Shown here piece by piece: positions 47,164 to 58,500 of a DNA stretch of 58,500 bases. The stretch lies in NCBI GenBank assembly GCA_009746045.1, contig RPFO01001349.1:64001-122500 (forward strand). Direction: 5' to 3'. The notes beneath the pieces were generated by a model. The model did no database searches, was not told where the DNA came from, and was given only the letters and a program-made list of their open reading frames with translations. This DNA is from Mesostigma viride. Lineage: Eukaryota; Streptophyta; Mesostigmatophyceae; Mesostigmatales; Mesostigmataceae. Numbering within the stretch: position 1 is the stretch's first letter; each line of letters opens with the position of its first letter. The position numbers were made by a program, and so were the translations under genes.

Positions 47164-47808
47164 ATGGCAATGAGTGAAACTGAGAACCAGAGGGCAAAAC
47201 GCCTGTGTTATGCAAATACTTTAGGTGTTTGCGTGTTAGATCATGAAGATGGGGCAGATAACCAATGTCAGGGGAGATTGACGTGCAGGTGCTTTGTGTA
47301 CGTCGAAAATATTGTTCATGAACGGATTTTGGCAACGGTGAAGAAATTCTGGAAGCTACGTAGATGGCATGATAGGTCAGTATGCTGTTCGGTTTTACAA
47401 TTTCTTTTTCCGCCCAGTAGCTGCGGATATCGCGAGTATGGGTTATGGTACGCTTCTGGGCTAATGGGCGACCCGGGCAACAGAGGGACCTGGGCAGTTA
47501 GATGGGTCAAAGAGTCTCCATTTTTTCGTCGTGATATCGCAGTCACGCCTGGCGAAAACCACGGCGAGCGCGAGCCATATTTTACTTTTGCCGCAAGGCT
47601 GGGTGCTTCCCGGGCGTCACCGTCCTTTAATATATATTTCTTGAGCTGTTCCGCGCAGCTGGCGGCCTGGGCGCACGTCAAGAACAAGGTTCCGGATGTC
47701 ATCCGCAACCGCGTCGTTCTAAATAAGCGTGTCAAGAGTATCGTAGCTTATAACTCCCGCAGACTTTATGATTCCGGTTCTTTTCGATGCCCAACGTCGT
47801 GGTTGTGA
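47164..47808 (+). CDS. Hypothetical protein, 214 codons, unrecognised
   Basis: The longest non-repetitive uninterrupted frame on the plus strand. Starts MAMSETENQRAKRLCYANTL; Cys-rich patch CQGRLTCRCFVYVENIVHER; basic C-terminus VIRNRVVLNKRVKSIVAYNS. Mixed codon use, no membrane segment, no domain I know. Could be a small single-exon gene, an exon, or a transposon fragment. An open run this long in non-repetitive DNA is unlikely by chance but not proof. Confidence 0.4.
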   Translation: MAMSETENQRAKRLCYANTLGVCVLDHEDGADNQCQGRLTCRCFVYVENIVHERILATVKKFWKLRRWHDRSVCCSVLQFLFPPSSCGYREYGLWYASGLMGDPGNRGTWAVRWVKESPFFRRDIAVTPGENHGEREPYFTFAARLGASRASPSFNIYFLSCSAQLAAWAHVKNKVPDVIRNRVVLNKRVKSIVAYNSRRLYDSGSFRCPTSWL

Positions 47809-48545
47809 TTACGCCTATGTCCGGGGAACTTAAAGGAAGTTTGCTGGGTAATGCTTTCTTTTCCCGTGTTGTCACTGAAAAGGTAAACGGCCTTGTGTCG
47901 TCAAAACAGCAGCAAGCAGAAGTCACTGTGCTTAGAATTGCAATGTGGTAGTTTGATTTAACACATATACTGCCTTGTTGCTGAAAACTTTTTCAAGGCC
48001 TGCTGGGATGTTGCCCATATGTTTCCAACGCTTTAACTCATGTCCAAGTGAGCTAGACTGGCTTGGAAACTTGAGCTTGTCATGCTTACATTGTGCTTGT
48101 ATTGCTATTTGTGCCTCTTTGCAGTATCTGCTTTATATATAATTGAAGGCTTCAGCATCATTGTCGAGCACCGTGGTGGCAGCCAAGCCTCCAATAACGA
48201 TCATGGACCTAACCTTGCCAAGTATTTGCTTCTTATTATTTCATTCTTTGGACTGAGCTAGCTTTGAGCTAGCTTTACACCTGCTATTTGGCCTGCACCA
48301 TGGTCCCTGGCTGCCAGTTACATTTTGTGCCCCCCCCGGCAGGCTGCAGGGTCTAGGATAGCGAGGGTGTAACGTAGACATGTTGTGGGCACCCTGGGTG
48401 CATTTTCAGGACCAGCCTTTACTTTACCTGGCCCTGCCTTCTTTCTGGGCATATTGTTGACTTGAGTGCTTGTTGGTCACTCGCGTAGCGACCCCCCTGC
48501 ATTCATAAATCGTAAACCATTATACAATGAGCATATTTCATGGAT
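47809..48545. other. No gene seen
   Basis: AT-rich, no supported exon; leads into the 173-bp array. Confidence 0.35.
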
Positions 48546-50296
48546 GTTAAGCTTGTAAGAATCCAGCTTGATATGAGTTCATTTGGTCATGATTCCTATT
48601 TGTTTCATGTAAGAAACCGGTGCAAATGGCGTAAAACTGCATATTCATACTGTCACATGTCACCATTTGAGCTCATAATGAGCCCAATTTTTGTAGGTGG
48701 TGTAGTATTATGGTTTAAATGTAGCTTGCAAGAATCCAGCTGGATATGAGTTCATTGGTTCATGATTCCTATTTGTTTCATGTAAGAAACCGGTGCAAAT
48801 GACAAAAGGTTGCATATTTATACTGTCACATGTCACCATTTGAGCTCATAATGAGCCCAATTTTTGTAGGTGGTCTAGTATTATGGTTTAAATGTAGCTT
48901 GCAAGAATCCAGCTCGATATGAGCTCATTTGGTCATGATTCCTATTTATTTCGTGTAAGAAAACGATGAAAATGGCGTAAAACTGCATATTTATACTGTC
49001 ACATGTCACCATTTGAGCTCATAATGAGCCCAATTTTTGTAGGTGGTGTAGTATTATGCTTGCAAGAATCCTGGCAGCTCGATATGAGTTCATTTGGTCA
49101 TGATTCCTATTTGTTTCATGTAAGAAACCGGTGCAAATGACGAAAAGCTGCATATTTACACTGTCACATGTCACCATTTGAGCTCAGAATGAGCCCAATT
49201 TTTGTGGGTGGTCTATTTTCATGGTCTAGATGCTGCTTGCAAGAATCCAGCCTGAAATGAGTTCATTTGTTCACTATTCATATTTGTTTCATGTAAGAAA
49301 AGGGGGAAAATGACGAAAAACTGCACATGTATGCTGTCACATGTCACCATTTGAGCTCAGAATGAGCCCAATTTTTGTGGGTGGTCTATTTTCATGGTAT
49401 AAATGCTGCCTGCAAGAATCCAGCCTGATATGAGTTCATTTGTTCACTATTCATATTTGTTTCATGTAAGAAAAGGGGGAAAATGACGAAAAACTGCACA
49501 TGTATGCTGTCACATGTCACCATTTGAGCTCAGAATGAGCCCAATTTTCGTGGGTGGTCTATTTTCATGGTCTAGATGCTGCCTGCAAGAATCCAGCCTG
49601 AAATGAGTTCATTTGTCCACTATTCATATTTGTTTCATGTCAGAAAAGGGGGAAAATGACGAAAAACTGCACATGCATATGTATGCTGTCACATGTCACC
49701 ATTTGAGCTCAGAATGAGCCCAATTTTTGTGGGTGGTCTATTTTCATGGTCTACATGCTGCCTGCAAGAATCCAGCCTGAAATGAGTTCATTTGTCCACT
49801 ATTCATATTTGTTTCATGTAAGAAAAGGGGGAAAATGACGAAAAACTGCACATGTATGCTGTCACATGTCACCATTTGAGCTCAGAATGAGCCCAATTTT
49901 TGTGGGTGGTCTATTTTCATGGTCTACATGCTGCCTGCAAGAATCCAGCCTGAAATGAGTTCATTTGTCCACTATTCATATTTGTTTCATGTAAGAAAAG
50001 GGGGGAAATGACGAAAAACTGCACATGTATGCTGTCACATGTCACCATTTGAGCTCAGAATGAGCCCAATTTTTGTGGGTGGTCTATTTTCATGGTCTAG
50101 ATGCTGCCTGCAAGAATCCAGCCTGAAATGAGTTCATTTGTCCACTATTCATATTTGTTTCATGTAAGTAAAGGGGGGAAATGACGAAAAACTGCACATG
50201 TATGCTGTCACATGTCACCATTTGAGCTCAGAATGAGCCCAATTTTCGTGGGTGGTCTATTTTCATGGTCTACATGCTGCCTGCAACAGTCCAGCT
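48546..50296. repeat. 173-bp satellite-like array (ten units)
   Basis: CACCATTTGAGCTCA(T/G)AATG occurs at 48,661, 48,834, 49,007, 49,172, 49,345, 49,518, 49,697, 49,870, 50,043 and 50,216: mostly 173 bp apart. The first four units and the last six form two subtypes. Read on the minus strand, the unit aligns with the transposon's subterminal unit (shared TAGACCA, TTGGGCTCA and ATAAATA blocks). Confidence 0.93.
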
Positions 50297-51043
50297 TTAG
50301 GTACCCTCAGATCTGAAAGATTTTTTTTTTACTCATTTGAAGACTTGTGAAATTGAGCAAACACCTATGAATCCCCTCAGTACTTATTGCACGCGTTATG
50401 GAATGAAAACCCAGCACCTCCATTCCCACGAGGCATGTGCTCAACACGTTGTGAGAGTGGATGATGCTTTGGCTATGGCTGCCTGATTCAGTCATATTAG
50501 GTCATCCAGTCATGATGTTTGATGCATGTTTGATGCTGTATAACTTATACAACGCCTATGTTCAACGTTTTGACCCTCCAAGCTCACTATGGCCCCGTTT
50601 ATGGGGCTCGGGTCGTTGCGTAATGTTGTGAAGGGCTCTCACGTTTCCCACTGCGTTGTACTGCGTTGTAATTGTGATGCTAATGAAAAATAGCTCCAGT
50701 GGCCCAATGGGCCTGAGTTTTGTTTCACAGAGCCTGCATATGTTGCCCATAGCTCGTGCAAGAAGCCAGATTTTTTTCATGAACCATTTGTGAATAAGCA
50801 CATGACTTGTGACCTAGGGTCAAGAAATCGCGGTCATGGTCAGACCCCCCTGTATTCAAACCAGTGTATCTCTCTAATGAATAAGCATTTTGTAGGTCTG
50901 AGTAGCTCAAAAAATCCTTTGATTTATGGGCTTTCAGGAAAGTATATACATGACCATGAAAAAAAATTTTCCTTAGGTGCTATACGCGTTCTAAAAAAAG
51001 CTTACAACGCGATATATCGCGTTCTAATTAAAAAAACACGGGT
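50297..51043. other. No gene seen
   Basis: AT-rich sequence with short accidental frames only. Confidence 0.35.
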
Positions 51044-51053
51044 TAATTAATTA

Positions 51054-51896
51054 ATGACAGGACATATCGAGGAGCTACGTCGCTTCCCCCAGAAGCCAGG
51101 TGAGACGTCAACCTCCCTTGCTGACGAGATCAAGAACCAGCTTCTTACCCTCATGGGCCTGGTAGGTGAGGTAGAACTGCGTGGGTGCCACCGCCTTCGG
51201 ACCCACTCACGGGACAAGGCGGCCACCCCACCAGTCCTGCTCACCTTCCTCTCCCCTGAGGATAAGCAGCGGTTCCTCTCTCGTCGCAAGCGGTTGCACG
51301 ACCTCACCTGGACGCTGGATGACGACCTAACCCCCGCTCAGCAACAGCAGCGACGCGACCTGTGGCCGGCCGGAATACCTCCGCCATAAGCAGGACCCCC
51401 AGAAGCCCAAGGTGTACTGGAGGGGCGGGGACCTGATGATCAACCACAAGATGTGGACGCCCCCAGCGGGCTAGAATAGCAATAGCCCTAGCTTGTAACC
51501 ATTGGAGTCACTGTCGCTAAGGCAGCCATGCCTAGAATGTTTGCCTAGCTGTGCCAACACACCTAGTCACGTGCCGCCAACGCACGGTACACAACCAGCC
51601 ATAGCCTTAGCCTAGTTCTCGTACAGCCATGCTACGCCCTGGCTATGTTCAGATTACTTGCCCACGCTCCTTGCTATGATATGCTCACATGGGTCTTATT
51701 GCACCCACAGTTTGCCGGATCGTTAGCCTGTCCTTTTAGCTAGCCGCGCCCGATTGCAGCTGTGGCATGCCTTTGGCATGAAGGAGACTGGGGGTCTCTG
51801 CCCTTTCTCCTGTAGTGCACACACAGGGATTAAAAGCACTTCGGTGCTCCGTGACTCCCCAACGGGAGCACGAGTTTAATTAATTAATTAATTAAT
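51054..51896 (+). mobile_element. 5'-truncated LINE-like element with ORF1 C-terminus
   Basis: The frame from 51,054 reads IEELRRFPQKPGETSTSLAD, VELRGCHRLRTHSRDKAATP, VLLTFLSPEDKQRFLSRRKR and DDDLTPAQQQQRRDLWPAG. A one-frame shift then gives EYLRHKQDPQKPKVYWRGGD and LMINHKMWTPPAG-stop. The order 'RP.lv.F.s...+..fl..r+.l' then 'eDLT..Q...R..lw' then 'v.w+g..l.in' is the C-terminal part of ORF1 proteins of L1-like retrotransposons (known family). A ~400-bp 3' region follows, ending in a hairpin (GTGCTCC/GGGAGCAC, 51,844-51,871) and a (TTAA)n tail. TTAATTAATTAAT also lies at the left edge (51,043-51,054), as target duplication or target site. Confidence 0.7.
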
Positions 51897-52200
51897 ATCG
51901 AGGAGACAACCAGCCGGCAGGCCAGAAATCGGGAGAATCCGGACCATGGTAGCTCGAGCCTGCCGTTATCTTGTCCGCGTGTTCGAGTCGATCTGGATGA
52001 TGAAGATCAATGGTGATGGAAATGTGTAGCATTGTGCATTGAAATTATCAAGGAGACAACCAGCGCAGGCCAGAAATCGGAAGAATCCGGACCATGGTAG
52101 CTCGAGCCTGCCGTTATCTTGTCCGCGTGTTCGAGTCGTTCAGGATGATGAAAATGAATGGTGATGGAAATGTGTAGCCTTGAGCATTGAAATTATGGCT
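51897..52200. repeat. Two tandem ~150-bp units
   Basis: GGAGACAACCAGC at about 51,900 and 52,050, with the following ~140 bp (CCATGGTAGCTCGAGCCTGC, GTGATGGAAATGTGTAGC) repeated. Confidence 0.88.
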
Positions 52201-52463
52201 GGCTTACGTGTATAGAGCGACTAGATGACCTAGACATGCACGTGGGGCCGGAAACAGCATGCTTTCAAGATCAGGGCGTGCATGTGTTTCGAGCCTAACT
52301 GGCCGGGAGTGTCCGTAGTGGTGAGCACCATTGCTGCGATCGCTCTCCCACCATTTACGAGGAAATACCCGCAAATGGAAAACCACTGAAAAGGTCTAGC
52401 TAGTCAGTCATCACGTTAGCCATGCCATGATTCCAAACGTCCAAGAACTGCACACGGTGCAAA
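52201..52463. other. No gene seen
   Basis: Unique sequence up to the second transposon copy. Confidence 0.35.
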
Positions 52464-52589
52464 CCCTACCAGCCATTAAGAATGTACTCCAGCACGCAAA
52501 ATGTACTTCGTACCGAAGTTTGTCTTTTTATGCTGAAAATTGTCATGCATGATGTTTGCAACCAAAATAGACCTCGTACAAAGTTTGGT

Positions 52590-53305
52590 ATCGATCGGAC
52601 GTCATCTTGGTGACATTTGCTAGCAATAAAGGTACATTTTTGTCATTTTTTGTTAAATTAAATAGTAATAAATAGGAAACAGTACTAAATCACGTCAAAC
52701 CATCATGGATATTTGCAAGCAACCTAATTACCACTAGAATAGACCATGCACAAAGTTTGGGGTCAATCTGAACTCAAAATAGTGACGTTTGCTAGCATAA
52801 ATACTGCATTTTTTGCCATTTTCAAGCATTTTGCTCAGTGTAAGCTACTAAACAATATCAAACTACGTCATAAAGCTATGAAATATTGGAAGCAACCTAA
52901 ACACCACTAGATTAGACCATGGGCCAAGTTTGGGCTCAGTCTGACGTCAAAATAGTGACGTTTGCTAGCATAAATGGTGCATTTTTTGCCATTTTCAAGC
53001 ATTTTGCTCAGTGTAAGCTACTAAACAATATCAAACTATGTCAGAAAGCTATGAAATGTTGGAAGCAACCTAAACACCACTAGATTAGACCATGGGCCAA
53101 GTTTGGGCCCAGTTTGATCTCAAAATAGTGACGTTTGCTAGCATAAATGGTGCAATTTTTGCCTTTTTCAAGCATTTTGGTAAGTATAGTTGCCTCAAAC
53201 TATGTCAGAAAACTGTGAATTGTTGTAAATAACCTGTTTGCCACTACATTAGACCATCCTCAACTTGTAAGGTCAGGCATAGGTAAAGGTAGTGACATTT
53301 GCTAG
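52590..53305. repeat. Subterminal 173-bp repeats of transposon copy 2
   Basis: Same five units as in copy 1, offset 20,190. Confidence 0.9.
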
Positions 53306-53954
53306 CACTATATACAAGCATATTATGCCTCTTTTCGCATATACACATTAAAAATAACAAGACATCATCATATCATGGCCTTAATACAAGGTGTGCAAAT
53401 GCAAATCACACCAGATCGGATGACCAATGATGGGTGGCTGCATGCCAACACATCTACCAGGCTGCAGGGTGAGAGGCCACATCGCTACAAGACAGGAATC
53501 CTCGCAATTGCACAACACCGCTAGTACACTGTGCACATACCCCAAGAGGATTTGGCTACAAGCCATAAAAGTTTGGCCATGCTAACACATTCTTCATCCA
53601 AGCAAAATGCAGCCTCTCCAAACTCAACTCATTGATTTAAATTCAGCTAGGCCAGGCGTGCATGCTCTACTTGCCGACAACCATGAGTAAACTTGTCTAC
53701 CACTTCATTCCATGCGCCGGTAGATGGCACCGTCTCATCTACCAGTCATCCCCGGCTCCCATTCCGCATCCTCCTCTCCCTCTCCCTCTCCCTCTTCCTC
53801 CTCCCCCTCCCCCTCCCATTCTCCCTCCCCCTCTCCCTCCTCCTCCCCCTCCTCCTCCCCCTCTTTCTCCCCCTCTTTCTCTCCCTCTTCCTCCTCCTCC
53901 CCGCCTTCACTGTCACTGTGCACAGCAGGGACGGCATCGTCTATGTGGGTGCCA

Positions 53955-55715
53955 TCACCTGCGTTCACGGTGCCAGCCTAGCTCCTGTGGAAAGAAGCGA
54001 GCGCGGCCAAATGCCTCGACTGGGTGTGGGCAGCCGCACACGAACTGCGTCACCTCCGCCAGGGCATGATAGTCCTCATACTGCCCATCAGCCCACATCG
54101 CCTTGATGAGCAGGTGACCTCCCCTTTCCTGAACCTTAGTGACCCAGCCATGGAAGCGCTCCCTCTTCCTCGCTATCCCCGGAAACAGGGCACACAGGCG
54201 CATCCCGATAAGCGCACGTGCTCCATGCTCGGCAAAGTAGGCATTGCAGTCATCCTTTGCTGCTGCCCTGGCGGCGGTGGCAGTCTTGTAATGCTCAAAG
54301 TCAATCTGCGGGTGCTCTTTCAACGCCGCCACCGTGGCAGCTGACAGTTTGCCGGTACTGATCAGCTCAGGCTGGTGCACCTCTGCCGTACCGCCCACTG
54401 TCCAGTGCTGCAGGTGTACATCAGAAATGGGGACCGTCATCCCTGCGCTGCCGCCACCTAATGTCACTCTAGAAAACTGGCCCGTCCACGACGGTGCGTA
54501 GTAAGGAGAGGCGACAATGCTGTCACGCTCCGTGCGATCGCCTTCCAGATCAAGGACCTTCACCAGCATGTGTGGTGCCCACGGCATTCCCTGCCCGCAG
54601 GTGACGGCTGGCCGCTTAACAACGAGTAGGTCGCTGCGTCGTATGAGGCTTCCATTCACCTTGAAGGTGTGCCTGCCGGAAATCAGTGTGCGCAAAGCGG
54701 GCGTTGCCGTTGATGTGCTCCCTCGCGCAGCGGGCGCACATGCGCGGTTGATCTGCGCTTGAATCTCGCGGGCAGGGCAAGCGACGTGTGAGATTACTTG
54801 TTTTATGGGCAGCCTCAGTGCTCGTGTTGCCCGCGCAACCGACTGGTCGCCTGCAGATCGCAGCGGTAAGGGTACCGCCTTGTTCGCTTGCAGTTCACGC
54901 TTCTCTTTGAGCTTTTGCTCCATGATGTCGAACAGATTCTCGTTGTTGGCACGCACATCCTCCACGGACTTTGGCACCTGCTCAATCCATCCGTCCAGCA
55001 ACTGCTGCTTCTCAGCGGCGACGATGTCAGGAAAAAGGCTGTGAAGGCTAGCGCAGGTACATCTCCTGGCACCGCCCTCGTCCCATTCAAAAAGCGGCAC
55101 TAGACCAGGACTTCCTTTGGGGGCCTTGCCACGCTCTATGAGGAGGCACCCATAGACAGGATCTCCCTGCGGGGTGTACCCAATGGGCGTGACCCCGTCA
55201 CAAGCCTCGCCATTAGGCCCTGTGGGCTGCCACTTGTTCACCGGTGCATTTACCAACGTCTCCGATGCGGCTAGGCGCCAGCGGACATACACGGTCATAT
55301 CCGGGCCCCAAAACACTTCGAGATCGAACACCTTCGAAGAGCGGTGCCTCTCCCTCTCGGCTTCGGTTGCTGGCTCATCATCCAAGTCGGCGGTGGCGCC
55401 CGCGCCCGCACCCGCGCCGGCGCCTGCGCCCCCACCCCGCCCGCGCCCGCGCGCGCGCCTTGGGTGGCGCCCGCGCCCGCACCCGCGCCGGCGCCTGCGC
55501 CCCGCCCCCCCCGCCCCGCCCGGGCCCGCGCCCGCGCCCGCGTCTTGGGTGGCGCCCGCGCCCGCACCCGCGCCTTCTCCCCCGCCCCGCCCCCCGCCGC
55601 CCGCGCCCGCCCGGCCATGGGTGTGGCCCGCGGCTGGCTTCTTCGGAAATGCGTCCATCGATTTCACCCACCGGCCGTCAGCGGTGGATGCACCCTTTCG
55701 GCCACGTTGTGACAT
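53955..55715 (-). CDS. Unrecognised transposon protein, copy 2, continuous frame
   Basis: Same protein as at 33,775-35,527 but with start (MSQRGRKGASTADG at 55,715), Gly/Ala tract and body in one frame, about 586 residues. The frame is open further upstream to an ATG at 55,835, so the exact start is unsure. The body is apparently identical to copy 1. This is the better template for family searches. Confidence 0.62.
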   Translation of the reverse strand: MSQRGRKGASTADGRWVKSMDAFPKKPAAGHTHGRAGAGGGGRGGGEGAGAGAGATQDAGAGAGPGGAGGAGRRRRRGCGRGRHPRRARGRGRGGGAGAGAGAGAGATADLDDEPATEAERERHRSSKVFDLEVFWGPDMTVYVRWRLAASETLVNAPVNKWQPTGPNGEACDGVTPIGYTPQGDPVYGCLLIERGKAPKGSPGLVPLFEWDEGGARRCTCASLHSLFPDIVAAEKQQLLDGWIEQVPKSVEDVRANNENLFDIMEQKLKEKRELQANKAVPLPLRSAGDQSVARATRALRLPIKQVISHVACPAREIQAQINRACAPAARGSTSTATPALRTLISGRHTFKVNGSLIRRSDLLVVKRPAVTCGQGMPWAPHMLVKVLDLEGDRTERDSIVASPYYAPSWTGQFSRVTLGGGSAGMTVPISDVHLQHWTVGGTAEVHQPELISTGKLSAATVAALKEHPQIDFEHYKTATAARAAAKDDCNAYFAEHGARALIGMRLCALFPGIARKRERFHGWVTKVQERGGHLLIKAMWADGQYEDYHALAEVTQFVCGCPHPVEAFGRARFFPQELGWHRERR

Positions 55716-55992
55716 CAAGCGCGGCGTCCCCAATAGAACAGTCATGCAATATGAATAATCATTAGTATCAACGATGCGTTCATGCAGGCGTGAACTGTGA
55801 AATACAACAAGCATGCAACAACGACTCCAGCACACTTAGTAAATACTGCTCATAATATCTGTGGCACATGCAACATGGTTAAAACACACATGGATGACCT
55901 GTATGGCTGCACATGAACTGTCCACCTAGAGAAGACTAGAAATTCAGCATGATATCAAGAGCCATCCACACAAATATATGTCTTACCGCAGC

Positions 55993-56650
55993 TTAGGGCT
56001 TCTTCGGGTTGAGTTGGCGAATCGAGCTTGTTGAGCCCTGCTCGAAGTAATGCTCAAATGCGATGCCCAGGCCCGCCAGCACATCATCAAATGTGATTAG
56101 TTTCACAGGTGGTCCGAAGAGTTCCAAACGTGGTTGCTAATTTTCAGGCAGTGCCTGAAGGCCGCCTCGAAAGTGAAACGCGAAAGTGAAAAGGGGTCAC
56201 AAACCCTATGTTCATATCCTTGACTCCCCCGTCGAGAACGAACCGAAAACCAGCGCCATGAACGAACTTGTGACGAGTAGATGACGACATCGTGGTTATG
56301 GCGTCGTACCCCCCCTGGTGCAGCTGCTGCTTTATCGCCGCCTTCCTGTCCTCTTGCTTCCGCCCGGGCGAAAACCAGGCGCTTCGCAATGCCTGGAGAT
56401 GTGATATTCTAATGGGCTTCATGCACTCGTGGCCGCACTTACAGTCGAACGTCTCGTCGGTCACTAGGCTGCCGGCATGGGTGCTGCCGCTTAGCACTAT
56501 GGCTGCGAACTTGCGCTTCCCATGGTGTCCCATCACCATGATAGCGAAAGCCAGGAAGCAGATAGCCACGATTATGTCCCAGCAAAGCCATAGCACACCT
56601 TCCGTTTCGACCGCCATGTCGGCCACTAGTCCGGATAGCTCAATGTGCAC
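55993..56650 (-). CDS. Cys-cluster transposon protein, copy 2
   Basis: Identical in structure to 35,805-36,462: MHIELSGLVADMAVETEGVL at 56,650, the CKCGHEC cluster, continuous frame to 56,144, and the downstream LELFGPPVKLITFDDVLAGL piece ending at 55,993, probably joined by a small intron. Confidence 0.55.
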
Positions 56651-57191
56651 CTGACCTTGACACTAATCGCACAAACAGCCACAATTTTGCAAGCAAGAAG
56701 ACATGGCTACCTCGGCATTTCATGAAATGTACTTCGTGAAATGCATTTCGTGAAATGTACTAAGGAACGTGATTGGCCGGCGTTCGCTCGCCAAATCTCG
56801 CAAAATGTACTAAGGCACGTGATTGGTCCCGCAAAATGTACTAAGGAACGTGATTGGCCGGCGAAGATTCTGTAGGGAATTTTAATTGCAGCAAACAGAA
56901 TCTTCGCCGGCCAATCACGTTCCTTAGTACATTTTGCGGGACCAATCACGTGCCTTAGTACATTTTGCGAGATTTGGCGAGCGAACGCCGGCCAATCACG
57001 TTCCTTAGTACATTTCACGAAATGCATTTCACGAAGTACATTTCATGAAATGCCGAGGTAGCCATGTCTTCTTGCTTGCAAAATTGTGGCTGTTTGTGCG
57101 ATTAGTGTCAAGGTCAGGTGCACATTGAGCTATCCGGACTAGTGGCCGACATGGCGGTCGAAACGGAAGGTGTACTATGGCTTTGCTGGGA
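56577..57191. repeat. Large palindrome of transposon copy 2
   Basis: Same 296-bp arms and 23-bp loop as copy 1, offset 20,188. Confidence 0.92.
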
Positions 57192-58387
57192 TGATTATCA
57201 TCGTAGTACATCATATGTATTACAGTACATTTCACGAAGTACATTTCATGGAGGCAGAGGGAAAGTTCCTGTTCATGGTGAGTCGGGGTTAGCAATCACG
57301 GCAATGTCGATACATGTACTTGCAGTATATACAAATGCCATAATGTCCTTAGATGCAGCATGAATGTCTATTGTTCGGATTTCTTTTATCACGATGCTTA
57401 GGATGCCTTCCAACAGAAATCTGCTGCGCTACAGGTCGGGAATACCTGAACTTGATATGCGTGGCCAGTGGCCATGGCAGCCGGGGTCGGTAAGAATTAA
57501 CTTCGATAGCCATGAATAATGCGGAAAGTGAACGTTGTCCACCCGCTGCACAGGGAAAATGGCTGCACAGGAACGGCCTGACGTGATACTGTCGCAAAGC
57601 AGTTCTCATAAGCCGACAATTACACATTCGACTTATGATCGATAATCGGCGCAGGCCTTCGACATTCAAGCGCGCATCGAAACGTCGTGAGGATTTCGGA
57701 CATTTAGATGAAGTTGGATTGTTTTCGGCCCTCGTATTTGCCATGATCTTGGCCATCCAATCTTTTTGCTTCGTGCACAGTTTGCGTTTGCAGTTAAGCG
57801 TAGGTACATGACAAGCTTGCGTTTGCGTTTGCGTTTGCGTTTGCCTTTGCCTTTGCCTTTGCGTATACATTTGCATGTGCGCTTGCGTTGCCGTTTGCTT
57901 ATGCGTCCCAATGTATGTCTGGCTTTGGGCAATTCTATTTCCTTGTCGTTGGGATATGAGTGGGTGCTGGCGGTGGTGTTACTGTCGGCAGGTAGAGTGG
58001 CAGTGGCTTCAACTTCTGTTGCTTTTTCATTGCATTTGCATTTTCATTGGGTCTCTGTAGTTAACAACTGCTTTAAATATCTTTGTTAATAGCCGGCTTC
58101 AGCTGTAATTTCGATTGCATGTTGCTTTTGAATTGCATTCGCACTGGGCACATGCAGTGGGCATTAGGCATTGGTAGTGCAATTACACATGCAGTCACAC
58201 TTGCAATTGCAATGAAGTTGAAATTGAAGCTGCAGCTAAAATTTGCTACGTGCCTACTGGTACAGTCGCATGTGCAGTCAACTTTGTGCTTGTTTATTAT
58301 TATTATTTCTTCTTCTTATAATTTCTTCTTATTATTATTATAATTTCTTCTTGCTTTTCGTAATGTGTGGTGGTTAGAATGGTGATG

Positions 58388-58500
58388 GCAGGGGCAGGAG
58401 CAGGGGCAGGGGCAGGGGCAGGGCAGGGGCAGGGGCAGGGGCAGGGGCAGGGGCAGGGGCAGGGGCAGGGGCAGGGGCAGGGGCAGGGGCAGGGGCAGGG
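58388..58500. repeat. (GGGGCA)n tract, copy 2, running off the window
   Basis: GGGGCA hexamers with one GGGCA slip near 58,422; the end of the tract is not in the window. Confidence 0.95.

Larger units (their letters stand above)
52464..58500. mobile_element. Second copy of the TIR transposon, cut by the window end
   Basis: Begins with the same CCCTACCAGCC terminus and follows copy 1 at an offset of 20,182-20,191 through the subterminal repeats, both genes, the palindrome and into the GGGGCA tract. Differences are almost all small length changes in simple repeats plus rare indels (for example GCCACAC to GCCAACAC near 53,445). The flank is GCAAA rather than the minisatellite, so the shared part starts precisely at the TIR. 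This supports transposition rather than a larger segmental duplication. Confidence 0.88.

Overview
This is eukaryotic nuclear DNA, most likely from a green alga or a similar protist. Long single-exon genes are scarce. Coding signal sits in many short exons on the minus strand with clean GT-AG borders and compatible phases, separated by introns of about 100-1,100 bases. The DNA is full of minisatellites, triplet and hexanucleotide tracts and transposon remains. I saw no operons, bacterial ribosome sites, rRNA or complete tRNA gene. The algal guess is inference.

Left part (1-6,000): a 440-bp foldback element, a scrap of non-LTR retrotransposon-like coding sequence, a decayed Ty1/copia pol on the minus strand, and a 43-bp minisatellite.

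6,039-16,739 (minus): a gene assembled by hand from 18 exons whose phases all match. It encodes about 1,270 residues: a disordered Gln-rich N-terminus with a run of roughly 200 glutamines, then a tyrosine-recombinase fold of the Crypton/Ndc10 type in which the usual catalytic set (R, K, HxxR, W, Y) appears complete.

16,988-27,339 (minus), with possible 5' exons at 44,817-45,834: a gene for a membrane protein with an outer segment, one transmembrane helix, a very basic stretch, 13 ankyrin repeats each encoded by one 99-bp phase-0 exon, and a hydrophobic, proline-rich C-terminus. Eight of the ankyrin exons lie in four almost identical tandem units of 957-983 bp, so the repeat domain is expanding by exon-pair duplication.

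27,816-44,402: an 82-bp minisatellite, about 98 units, split in two by an 8,555-bp DNA transposon (32,274-40,828) with about 32-bp terminal inverted repeats and an AAG target duplication. The transposon carries 173-bp subterminal repeats, two minus-strand genes, a perfect-length palindrome with 296-bp arms, and very long G-rich hexanucleotide tracts. A second copy starts at 52,464 and runs off the window.

44,403-52,463: possible upstream exons of the ankyrin gene, an unrecognised 214-codon reading frame, a ten-unit 173-bp array that is a diverged, inverted relative of the transposon's subterminal repeats, and a truncated LINE-like element with an ORF1-type C-terminus.
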